Source: Gammaproteobacteria bacterium
Lineage (GTDB): Bacteria; Pseudomonadota; Gammaproteobacteria; Xanthomonadales; Wenzhouxiangellaceae
DNA: 13,708 nt
Direction of reading: 5' to 3'
NCBI GenBank assembly: GCA_003561495.1
Contig: PWWM01000080.1
Span: 1-13,708, forward strand
Notes under the pieces: model-generated
Told to the model about the DNA's origin: nothing
Databases searched by the model: none
What the model saw: only the letters and a program-made list of their open reading frames with translations
In this document: piece by piece, positions 7,208 to 13,708 of the stretch
Numbering within the stretch: the stretch's first letter is position 1
How the letters are laid out: every line of letters begins with the position of its first letter
Made by a program: the position numbers and the translations under genes

Positions 7208-7855
7208 ATGACCAAGATTCTAATCGTCGAAGATCATGACCTGGTGCGAACCGGTTTGCGCAACATCCTGGACGAGGCCAGTGGGCTTGATGTCGTGGGA
7301 GAGGCAGCCAGCGGCGAAGATGCCTTGCGCATGGCCAGGGATCTTGAACCCGATGTCATCCTCATGGATGTGGAGCTCCCGGGCCTGTCCGGACTGGAGA
7401 CCACCGAGCGCATTCTCAAGGTCCAGCCCTCCATTCGCGTCGTGGTGCTCACGGCTCACAGTGAGCCTCCGTTGCCGGCCCGGCTGCTCGATATCGGCGC
7501 TTCGGGCTATCTGACCAAGGCCTGTGATGCGCGCGAGCTGATCAACGCGGTCAAGGCGGTGGCCCGGGGTGAGCGCTACATCGGCTCCGAAATCGCCCAG
7601 CAACTGGCGCTATCCATGCTGCCGGGTACCCCGCAATCACCATTCCAGGAACTGACCGCGCGCGAGCTGGAGGTTGCGCTCATGCTGACCCAGGGCATGA
7701 AGGCCTCGGTGATCTCGGAGGTCATCAATGTCAGCCCCAAGACCGTGGCCACCCACAAGTACAAGATCTACGAAAAAGTCGGCGTGAACAGCGAAGTCGA
7801 GCTGCTCCGGCTGGCCCTGCGCTACGGCCTGGTCAAGCCTGAACCGCAGGGATGA
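7208..7855 (+). CDS. gacA: GacA/UvrY-family response regulator (NarL/FixJ type)
   Basis: The 215-residue protein has a receiver domain (1-120) with acidic pocket E8/D9, phosphoacceptor D54, T82 and K104. An LuxR-type helix-turn-helix follows at about 147-210 (LTARELEVALML, then VSPKTVATHKYKIYEKVGV). HSEPPLPARLLDIGASGYLTK and the GERYIGSEIAQQLALS linker followed by SPF closely track E. coli UvrY as I recall it. GacA/UvrY is phosphorylated by GacS/BarA kinases and switches on CsrB/RsmZ-type small RNAs that titrate CsrA/RsmA. ATG 7208 is chosen for the AAGGGA ribosome site and because the protein then starts as receivers normally do; an upstream GTG at 7169 would add 13 non-conserved residues. 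A weak promoter candidate is TTGGCT 7135-7140, 17 bases, TGCAGT. uvrC and pgsA, often downstream in this class, are absent; tRNA genes follow instead. Confidence 0.9.
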   Translation: MTKILIVEDHDLVRTGLRNILDEASGLDVVGEAASGEDALRMARDLEPDVILMDVELPGLSGLETTERILKVQPSIRVVVLTAHSEPPLPARLLDIGASGYLTKACDARELINAVKAVARGERYIGSEIAQQLALSMLPGTPQSPFQELTARELEVALMLTQGMKASVISEVINVSPKTVATHKYKIYEKVGVNSEVELLRLALRYGLVKPEPQG

Positions 7856-7874
7856 TCCGAAACCCCAAAAGCGT

Positions 7875-7903
7875 TTGACAGCCTTGAAACCCTGGGCTAG
7901 AAT
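7875..7903 (+). promoter_or_regulatory. Sigma-70 promoter of the tRNA pair
   Basis: TTGACA (7875-7880) and TAGAAT (7898-7903) are separated by exactly 17 bases. A GC-rich discriminator (GCGCGGC) follows, as is usual for stable-RNA promoters under stringent control. The first tRNA begins about 8 bases after the expected start site. Confidence 0.85.
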
Positions 7904-7917
7904 GCGCGGCTTGATGT

Positions 7918-7993
<76 letters not shown>

Positions 7994-8038
7994 AAAAGGA
8001 TATAACCTAGGCCGCAGCTCCTTTCTGCAAACGGTTCA

Positions 8039-8114
8039 GTCCCCTTCGTCTAGAGGCCTAGGACTCCGCCCTTTCACGGCGGCAACAGGGGTTCGAATCC
8101 CCTAGGGGACGCCA
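8039..8114 (+). tRNA. tRNA-Glu (anticodon TTC)
   Basis: This is a complete 76-base tRNA. Acceptor GTCCCCT pairs with AGGGGAC, anticodon stem CCGCC/GGCGG encloses CTTTCAC, and the T-loop is TTCGAAT. Discriminator G and CCA are encoded. It lies 45 bases after tRNA-Ala with no promoter or terminator between them, so both are probably cut from one precursor. Confidence 0.97.
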
Positions 8115-8152
8115 AAATAAAAAGGCCCGCCATCGGCGGGCCTTTTTATTTT
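8115..8152. terminator. Rho-independent terminator after the tRNAs, bidirectional in form
   Basis: An 8-base perfect stem GGCCCGCC (8124-8131) / GGCGGGCC (8135-8142) has a 3-base loop. It is flanked by an A-rich run and TTTTTATTTT (8143-8152), which also pair, so it can work in either direction. Confidence 0.93.
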
Positions 8153-8168
8153 GACCTCCCCTCTGGAG

Positions 8169-8193
8169 GAATCGAACCCCTCGGGTTCGATTC
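8169..8193. repeat. Perfect inverted repeat resembling a tRNA T-arm
   Basis: GAATCGAACCC (8169-8179) and GGGTTCGATTC (8183-8193) form an 11-base perfect inverted repeat around CTC. Each arm carries the tRNA T-loop core (GGTTCGA or its complement). No full cloverleaf can be built here. It may be a tRNA-derived remnant, an integration footprint or an RNA hairpin. It lies in the gene-free stretch 8153-8329, which otherwise shows only a candidate promoter. Confidence 0.7.
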
Positions 8194-8214
8194 GGAGGGC
8201 GCGCAGCGCCTAAA

Positions 8215-8243
8215 TTTCGACCCACTCAAACTCGTGCTATGCT
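8215..8243 (+). promoter_or_regulatory. Candidate sigma-70 promoter for the diguanylate cyclase gene
   Basis: TTTCGA (8215-8220) and TATGCT (8238-8243) are 17 bases apart. This would give a leader of about 80 bases to ATG 8330, or about 175 bases to ATG 8426. Matches to consensus are moderate. Confidence 0.45.
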
Positions 8244-8329
8244 AGATCGTGTCCCGATTTCGTTGGCGGTGATCCTTACCCTCACTTGAGTCGGGCTGAA
8301 TTCTGAATCCAGAAAAGGGGCTGGACCAG

Positions 8330-11296
8330 ATGATGCGAATAGGGCGTCTTGAAAAGGGGATAGCTATCCATTCAATGGATCGGGAGGGTATCCCCGGGTG
8401 GGCCGTACAACGGTCGCCGCCCTGTATGACGATGCCGAATGGTTTTTGGCTGATCCTGACGCTTCTGGTTCTCATGCCTGCAGCTCTGTTTGCGGAGTTG
8501 CCCAGCGGTTTGCCCCCGATCCACGAGATTGCCCCTGAAGCCGGTAACGAACCGCGCTTCCACAGCGTCGCCCAGTCGCCCGACGGGATGGTACACATCG
8601 GCGGCAGCCGAGCGGTGCACAGTTTCGACGGCCGTCGCTGGCAGACCATGGCGATGCCCAATGGCCACCTGGTTCGCAGTCTGCTCCATGATGGTGACCG
8701 GCGCTTGTACGTGGGCGGCTATGGCAGTTTCGGTTATGCCCGGGTCCGACCGGACGGATTGCTGGAATACATTGAACTGACACCGTCGCCCGAAGACATT
8801 CCCGGGGACCACGTTCTGGCTGATATCTGGTACCTGATGATCGCTCCCGAAGGCGTGTACTTTGTCGGTCTGCACCATGCATTTCTCTATAATCCTGCCA
8901 GTGAAGAGGTCCGCTCCTGGTATCACCCGGGTCGATTCGGCGCGATTGTCCATTACCGCGACCGGACATTGCTCCAGTTTCGTGATGTTGGGCTCAAGGT
9001 CTTCGATGGCCGGGACTTTCGTCTCGCCCCGGGCGGAGAGACCTTGTCCAGTCAGGTGTATGAATTGCTACCGCTGGTCGATGGGGGCTTGTTGACCCTG
9101 GAAAGGGACGGTCGCTGGCTGGTCTATGATGAGGGCAGGCTTCAATCCTGGCCAATGGCTGAAAAACTCCCTGATTCCGGTGCCTTCAGCGCATCCCTGG
9201 TTCTGCCCGATGGCAGTCTTGCCCTGGCCATGCCAGAGGGTCGTCTGTACCTGGTGGATGTCAGGACCGAACGCATCCGCCATTTCGAGGTGGCCAGGGA
9301 CTACATCACGGATCTGGCCCTTGCCAACGATGGTGGACTGCTGGTTCAATCCGACTCCGGAACACTGCATGTCAGTTGGCCATCGGCCTGGACGCGGATC
9401 GGATCCCGCACCGGACTGCGTGGCAGGATGCACGGATTGGGGTACTGGAATGATGAATGGCAGGTGGTCACCAATGCCGGGGTTCATCGGACCTTTCGCG
9501 ACCACGATGATCGTGTCCGGTTTGCCTCTACGGACCTGACCTCTTTCGAAGCCTGGGACTGGCTGACCCTGGACGATGGCAGCGCCATTCTGGCCGACTC
9601 CTACGCCTTGTACCTGCTCAATGATGGCGAGCCGGCCAAGGTTCTTCATGATGATCTCTACCCTCGTCTGCTCAAGCTCAGTCGCTTTGATGAGCGTCAA
9701 TTACTGGTCGGTACTGAATACGGATTGGCCGTGTTCGAGTACAACGGTGCAAGCTGGGACAAGCGATTTGTCCAGCGGGAGTTTACCGGGCGGGTCCAGT
9801 CCATCAAGGAACTGGATTCCGGTCACTTGCTGCTGGCGATCGATGGGCACGGGGTGGTCGAGGTGTTCATGACGCCGGACATGGATCAGATCGCCAGCTG
9901 GCATCCCAGGGGCGATGACGAGGGCATCGTTTACGGCAGGGCTGAGAATGCATCGCTGTTTCGTTCCAAGACTGGCGCCATCGTCGCTTCCACCAAGGAG
10001 GGATTTTTTCAGTGGCACGACGGCCAGTTCGAGCCTGTCGAGATGAATGGGTTGATGGACAAACGCGAACCCGACAGTCTTTACCATTTGCGGCTGGCTC
10101 CCGATGGCACCTTGTGGGCCTATTCCCATGACCGGCTCTGGCGTCTTCCGCGAGATGGGTCCTGGATCCGCGAAGATCTCACAGCACTCAGGCCCGGCGC
10201 GATTTCCATGCTGGAGTTTGTCGATGACGGCGTCGTGCTGGTTGGAGGCATCGCGAGCATACTGCGCTTTGATCCTTCGGTCCGGGCACCTGACTGGCCG
10301 GCGGCCGGGGTTGCGCTTCGCACCGTCTTGCTGACCACTGCCGACGGCCAGCAGCAGCGCTTGCCGCTGGACGGTCGTGATCTGATCATGCCTCACGACC
10401 TGGCCAGCATGGTATTCGAGTATGCCTTGCCGGTCTTCCGACGCCCTGAACTGACCCGTTACCAGGCACATTTGAGCGGTTATGACATTGAGTCCTCCGG
10501 CTGGAGCGAGGTTACCCGGATCACTTACTCCTATTTCACGCCGGGTGATTACCGCTTTATCGTTCGTGCCCGGGACAGTCAAGGCCGCGTGAGTGAGTCG
10601 ACGCCATTTGAGTTTCGGGTATTGCCGCCGTGGTACCGGATGGCCTGGGCCTGGGTGCTGTGGATCGGACTGGGGCTTCTGTTGCTCGCCCTGCTGATTC
10701 ACGGACTTCTCCGTTGGCGATTGGCGCGCCTGGATTCAGACCGTCAACGGCTTGCCGACATGGTCGAGCAAAGAACATCGGAGTTGGCGGCAGCCAACCG
10801 GAAGCTCGAGAGCATGGCCAATCTGGATGGGTTGACTGCCGTCGCCAATCGGCGCCGGCTGGATCGAACCATGTCCGAGGCCTGGAAGCGAAGTGCCGAA
10901 CGCGGCAAGGAATTATCGGTGATGTTGATCGATGTCGATCACTTCAAACATTACAACGACAATCATGGGCACCAGGCCGGTGATGACATTCTTCGCCAGG
11001 TTGCTGCGGTGCTGACCTCATGCCTGCGCCGGAATGAAGATCTTGTCGGACGTTACGGGGGAGAAGAGTTCATGTGCATCATGCCGGGAGCGGGTGGTGA
11101 GCTGGCCCTGCAAGTTGCCGAGATCATGCGGGAGCGGGTCGAGCGTGAATGTCCAGGTATCACGATATCGATTGGCCTGACCAGCGTGCAACCCGGCTAT
11201 GAGCAACGGATCACGGACGTGATCAAGCAAGCTGATCAGGCGCTGTATGCCGCCAAGCAAGCCGGTCGCAATCGCGTTCACCAGGCCGCAGGCTGA
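8330..11296 (+). CDS. Periplasmic-sensor diguanylate cyclase (beta-propeller, Y_Y_Y, TM, GGDEF)
   Basis: The gene encodes 988 residues from ATG 8330. A hydrophobic segment at 39-55 (FWLILTLLVLMPAALFA) looks like a signal sequence. Residues about 56-700 contain recurring DG/GG-rich blade motifs of a two-component-regulator-type beta-propeller, for example LYVGGYGSFGYARV. A Y_Y_Y-like beta domain at about 706-768 follows, then a membrane helix at about 771-796, a short coiled coil to about 830 and a GGDEF domain (833-985). The active site is GGEEF (910-914), a functional variant, and the inhibitory I-site RNED (901-904) is intact. The cytoplasmic domain should make cyclic di-GMP from GTP, controlled by a periplasmic ligand. 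ATG 8330 has AGGGG nine bases upstream, but ATG 8426 (residue 33) would give a normal-length signal peptide and leave palindromes at 8356-8395 in the leader. The start is unsettled; the architecture is clear. Confidence 0.9.
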   Translation: MMRIGRLEKGIAIHSMDREGIPGWAVQRSPPCMTMPNGFWLILTLLVLMPAALFAELPSGLPPIHEIAPEAGNEPRFHSVAQSPDGMVHIGGSRAVHSFDGRRWQTMAMPNGHLVRSLLHDGDRRLYVGGYGSFGYARVRPDGLLEYIELTPSPEDIPGDHVLADIWYLMIAPEGVYFVGLHHAFLYNPASEEVRSWYHPGRFGAIVHYRDRTLLQFRDVGLKVFDGRDFRLAPGGETLSSQVYELLPLVDGGLLTLERDGRWLVYDEGRLQSWPMAEKLPDSGAFSASLVLPDGSLALAMPEGRLYLVDVRTERIRHFEVARDYITDLALANDGGLLVQSDSGTLHVSWPSAWTRIGSRTGLRGRMHGLGYWNDEWQVVTNAGVHRTFRDHDDRVRFASTDLTSFEAWDWLTLDDGSAILADSYALYLLNDGEPAKVLHDDLYPRLLKLSRFDERQLLVGTEYGLAVFEYNGASWDKRFVQREFTGRVQSIKELDSGHLLLAIDGHGVVEVFMTPDMDQIASWHPRGDDEGIVYGRAENASLFRSKTGAIVASTKEGFFQWHDGQFEPVEMNGLMDKREPDSLYHLRLAPDGTLWAYSHDRLWRLPRDGSWIREDLTALRPGAISMLEFVDDGVVLVGGIASILRFDPSVRAPDWPAAGVALRTVLLTTADGQQQRLPLDGRDLIMPHDLASMVFEYALPVFRRPELTRYQAHLSGYDIESSGWSEVTRITYSYFTPGDYRFIVRARDSQGRVSESTPFEFRVLPPWYRMAWAWVLWIGLGLLLLALLIHGLLRWRLARLDSDRQRLADMVEQRTSELAAANRKLESMANLDGLTAVANRRRLDRTMSEAWKRSAERGKELSVMLIDVDHFKHYNDNHGHQAGDDILRQVAAVLTSCLRRNEDLVGRYGGEEFMCIMPGAGGELALQVAEIMRERVERECPGITISIGLTSVQPGYEQRITDVIKQADQALYAAKQAGRNRVHQAAG
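8356..8395 (+). repeat. Nested inverted repeats near the diguanylate cyclase start
   Basis: The sequence holds a perfect 12-base palindrome GGATAGCTATCC (8358-8369), an overlapping inverted repeat ATCCATT-C-AATGGAT (8366-8380), and outer arms GGGGATA (8356-8362) / TATCCCC (8389-8395). The outer and inner arms could fold together as an RNA stem. If translation starts at 8426 this is leader sequence and may be regulatory. Confidence 0.45.
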
Positions 11297-11304
11297 CCCG
11301 GACA

Positions 11305-11318
11305 GCCGGTATACTGGC
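11305..11318. promoter_or_regulatory. Near-palindrome containing a TATACT -10-like box
   Basis: GCCGGTATACTGGC is a 14-base palindrome with one mismatched pair, centred on GTATAC. TATACT (11310-11315) resembles a -10 box for the following peptidase gene, but no good -35 is seen. It may be an operator over a weak promoter, or chance. Confidence 0.3.
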
Positions 11319-11351
11319 GGGCTAGTCACCCCCGGAATTGGAGTGTTAGCT

Positions 11352-13708
11352 GTGCCTGAACTGTTTCGTATTTTCATCCCCTGTGCCGCGCTTCTGGTTG
11401 CTGCTTCCATCATGGCGACCCCCGTGGATACGACTTACAAGGAGCCACCATCGGAGGTCATCGAGCTGGTCGACATGGCCCCGCCGATTGCTGCCGAGGT
11501 CTCGCCGGATGGCCAGACGCTGCTGCTGATGGAGCGGCCCGCGATGATCAGCCTGGATGACCTGGCCGCCCCCGAAAAACGCCTGGCCGGTCTGCGCTTC
11601 AACCCGGAGAACCATGCGCCGTCAGTGCCGCGCTATCAATCCGGGCTGCAACTGTCTGACCTTGATGGCAACAAACGTGAGATTGACGGCTTACCTGATT
11701 CATTGAGGGTTCTCGATGCGACCTTTTCGCCGGATGGTCAACATATTGCCTTCCTGCAGATCGAACGCCACGCCGTGGAGTTGTGGCGCATTGATGTCGA
11801 TGACGCGCGCGCCCGGCCCTGGGGCGGATACCCCGTTCATGCCGCCTGGGGACGGGGATGGGGCATGTCCATGCGCAGCTACCTGGAGTGGGCCCCGGAC
11901 GGTCAATCGGTGGTCTTTCGTGGTTTGCCCGAAGATCGGGGAGATGCGCCGGTGCGCGATCGCCGACCGGACGGTCCGGTGGTCACCGAAACCCGCGGTC
12001 GAACCGCACCGACTCGGACATTCCAGGATCTGCTGGGTGATTCCCATGATGAACGATTGTTCGACTATTACTTCCGAACTCAACTGGTTCGGGTTGGCCT
12101 GGACGGCGAGGTGACCAGATTGGGTGATCAGGGCCTCGTCCCGGCGTTCAGTCTTTCTCCCGACGGGCGTTACATCCTGGTGATGCGCCTGCAGCGCCCG
12201 TATTCTCACGCCGTGCCGTTTTCGCGGTTTGCCCATCGCCTGGAGGTCTGGTCGGCCGACGGCGAGCCTGTGGTCACCATGGCCGACCATCCGGTGGCCG
12301 ATGATCTGCCGATCGCCTTCGATGCGGTCATTGACGGGCGCCGATCCATGGCCTGGCGCACTGATGCCGATGCCACCCTGGTCTGGGTGGAGGCGGCCGA
12401 TGGCGGCGATCCGGCCAACGTTGCCGATGTGCGCGATCGACTGTTCCAGCTATCGGCGCCATTCGAAGAAGCGCCTGAGCTGCTGCTGGAATCAGGTTTG
12501 CGGGTGGCCTGGGCCATTTCCGGGGACGCCGAGACTGCGCTGGTCTGGGAGCGCTGGTGGGCCACGCGCGCCGAGCGGGTTTCCCGCATTGCTCCGGATC
12601 ATCCCGATCGAGCGCCTGAATTGCTCTGGGAACGCATGTTCGAGGACCGTTACGCAGACCCTGGAATGCCCATGACCCGGATCGATACTCGTGGACAACG
12701 ACGTCTGGCCATGGACAACGGCTCGCTGTGGCTGGCGGGGCCGGGCGCCTCGGATGAAGGCGACCGCCCCTTTATCGACAGACTTGACCTGGCCAGTGGC
12801 GAGACCGAACGTCTTTGGCAATCCGAGGCGCCCTGGCATGAGCAACCGCTGGCCCTGCTGGATGCGGACTCGGGACTGGTGTTGACCCGGCGAGAATCGG
12901 CCGAGGACCCGCCGGACTTCTACCGACGCAACCTGATCAATAGCGAGTTGCTGGCGCTCACCCAGACCGAACACCCCCTGCCGGAGATGAAGGGCGTGCA
13001 TCGTGAGTTGATCACCTACCCGCGCGAGGACGGTGTCATGTTGTCGGCCATCTTGCTGTTGCCGGCCGGATACGATGCCGAGCGCGATGGTCCTTTGCCA
13101 ACCGTGGTCTGGGCCTACCCGCGCGAGTTCATCAGCGCCGATGCCGCCAGCCAGGTCAGTGACTCACCTTATCGCTTCAATCGTCTCAGTTACTGGAGTG
13201 CCCAGTTCCTGGTCACCCAGGGTTACGCGGTGCTCGACAACGCCACCATGCCGGTGATCGGTGATGAGGATGTCGAGCCGAACGACCGTTTCGTCGAGGA
13301 ACTGACCCGCAATGCCGAGGCAGCGATCAACGCCGGAGTCGAACGCGGCGTGACCGACCCGGCCCGGGTGGCCATCGGCGGTCATTCCTACGGCGCGTTC
13401 ATGACCGCCAGCCTGCTCGCCCATACCGATCTGTTCCAGGCCGGTATCGCCCGTTCGGGGGCCTACAACCGCACCCTGACCCCGTTCGGTTTTCAACGAG
13501 AACAACGGACGCTGTGGGATGACACGGATCTGTATATCAACGTGTCACCGTTTTTCCATGCCCAAAACATGAGCGCGCCCATCCTGTTGATTCACGGGGC
13601 CGAGGACAACAATTCCGGCACCTATCCGATGCAAAGCGAGCGTTTCTACCAGGCGGTGCGTGGCCTGGGCGGCACGGCACGGCTGGTCATGTTGCCGCTG
13701 GAATCGCA
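11352..13708 (+). CDS. S9D-family serine peptidase (glutamyl endopeptidase-like), partial at 3' end
   Basis: Frame reading gives 785 complete codons from GTG 11352, which has GGAG eight bases upstream. Residues 1-22 form a signal peptide (FIPCAALLVAAS, probable cut after SIMA), so the enzyme is exported. The propeller begins with YKEPPSEVIELVDMAPP, and KRLAGLRFNPEN follows, both typical of glutamyl endopeptidases. The alpha/beta-hydrolase domain starts near 545. It has the nucleophile in GGHSYGAFM (S679), the segment ARSGAYNRTLTPFGFQ, which is nearly identical to plant chloroplast glutamyl peptidase as I recall it, and the acid in HGAEDNN (D752). The window stops at residue 786 with CA, which after LPLES should begin the catalytic histidine codon. 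The family cleaves oligopeptides, often after Glu. It lies 55 bases after the cyclase gene with no terminator between, so cotranscription is possible. Confidence 0.92.
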   Translation, partial: MPELFRIFIPCAALLVAASIMATPVDTTYKEPPSEVIELVDMAPPIAAEVSPDGQTLLLMERPAMISLDDLAAPEKRLAGLRFNPENHAPSVPRYQSGLQLSDLDGNKREIDGLPDSLRVLDATFSPDGQHIAFLQIERHAVELWRIDVDDARARPWGGYPVHAAWGRGWGMSMRSYLEWAPDGQSVVFRGLPEDRGDAPVRDRRPDGPVVTETRGRTAPTRTFQDLLGDSHDERLFDYYFRTQLVRVGLDGEVTRLGDQGLVPAFSLSPDGRYILVMRLQRPYSHAVPFSRFAHRLEVWSADGEPVVTMADHPVADDLPIAFDAVIDGRRSMAWRTDADATLVWVEAADGGDPANVADVRDRLFQLSAPFEEAPELLLESGLRVAWAISGDAETALVWERWWATRAERVSRIAPDHPDRAPELLWERMFEDRYADPGMPMTRIDTRGQRRLAMDNGSLWLAGPGASDEGDRPFIDRLDLASGETERLWQSEAPWHEQPLALLDADSGLVLTRRESAEDPPDFYRRNLINSELLALTQTEHPLPEMKGVHRELITYPREDGVMLSAILLLPAGYDAERDGPLPTVVWAYPREFISADAASQVSDSPYRFNRLSYWSAQFLVTQGYAVLDNATMPVIGDEDVEPNDRFVEELTRNAEAAINAGVERGVTDPARVAIGGHSYGAFMTASLLAHTDLFQAGIARSGAYNRTLTPFGFQREQRTLWDDTDLYINVSPFFHAQNMSAPILLIHGAEDNNSGTYPMQSERFYQAVRGLGGTARLVMLPLES

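Noticed and set aside
8161..8193. Third tRNA gene after tRNA-Glu
   Set aside because: Only T-arm-like sequence is present; no acceptor, D-arm or anticodon arm can be formed.
8330..8426. Known cyclic-di-GMP riboswitch in the cyclase leader
   Set aside because: The palindromic region lacks the conserved GEMM core sequences; only generic inverted repeats are present.
9701..10702. Minus-strand 333-codon open frame
   Set aside because: It lies opposite the propeller region of the diguanylate cyclase, with no domain and no ribosome site worth noting.

Overview
The window reads as chromosomal DNA from a GC-rich gammaproteobacterium. The evidence is a GacA/UvrY-type response regulator, the tRNA set, a periplasmic-sensor diguanylate cyclase and an S9D-type peptidase. 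A Wenzhouxiangella- or Chromatiales/Xanthomonadales-like host is my best guess, from overall gene flavour only. Coding density is high, and I see no insertion sequence, phage gene or CRISPR array.

Region 1 (1-7076, minus strand) is one tightly packed six-gene lipid operon that runs off the left edge. In transcription order it encodes a membrane fatty-acid desaturase, a diacylglycerol-kinase-family lipid kinase, a divergent Tam41-like phosphatidate cytidylyltransferase, an ABC exporter, an LpxL/HtrB-superfamily acyltransferase and a glycosyltransferase-ELM1 fusion. Four of the five junctions are 4-base start/stop overlaps (TTGA, ATGA, GTGA, ATGA). The fifth is a one-base gap, so translation is probably coupled throughout. 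The genes suggest a pathway that phosphorylates a lipid, activates it with CTP, acylates or glycosylates a product, and moves it across the inner membrane. This is the most interesting part of the window. The pathway itself is inference; the family assignments rest on visible motifs.

Region 2 (7041-8152) holds a divergent promoter region, a gacA/uvrY-like response regulator gene, and a tRNA-Ala(GGC)/tRNA-Glu(TTC) pair with a near-consensus sigma-70 promoter and a strong bidirectional hairpin terminator. The usual gammaproteobacterial partners of this regulator, uvrC and pgsA, do not follow it.

Region 3 (8153-11296) opens with a short non-coding stretch carrying a perfect tRNA T-arm-like inverted repeat and a candidate promoter. 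It continues with a 988-codon sensor diguanylate cyclase: signal sequence, periplasmic beta-propeller and Y_Y_Y domain, one membrane helix, short coiled coil, and GGDEF domain with I-site.

Region 4 (11352-13708) is the 5' part of a secreted S9D (glutamyl endopeptidase-like) serine peptidase. The window ends two bases into the codon that should encode its catalytic histidine.
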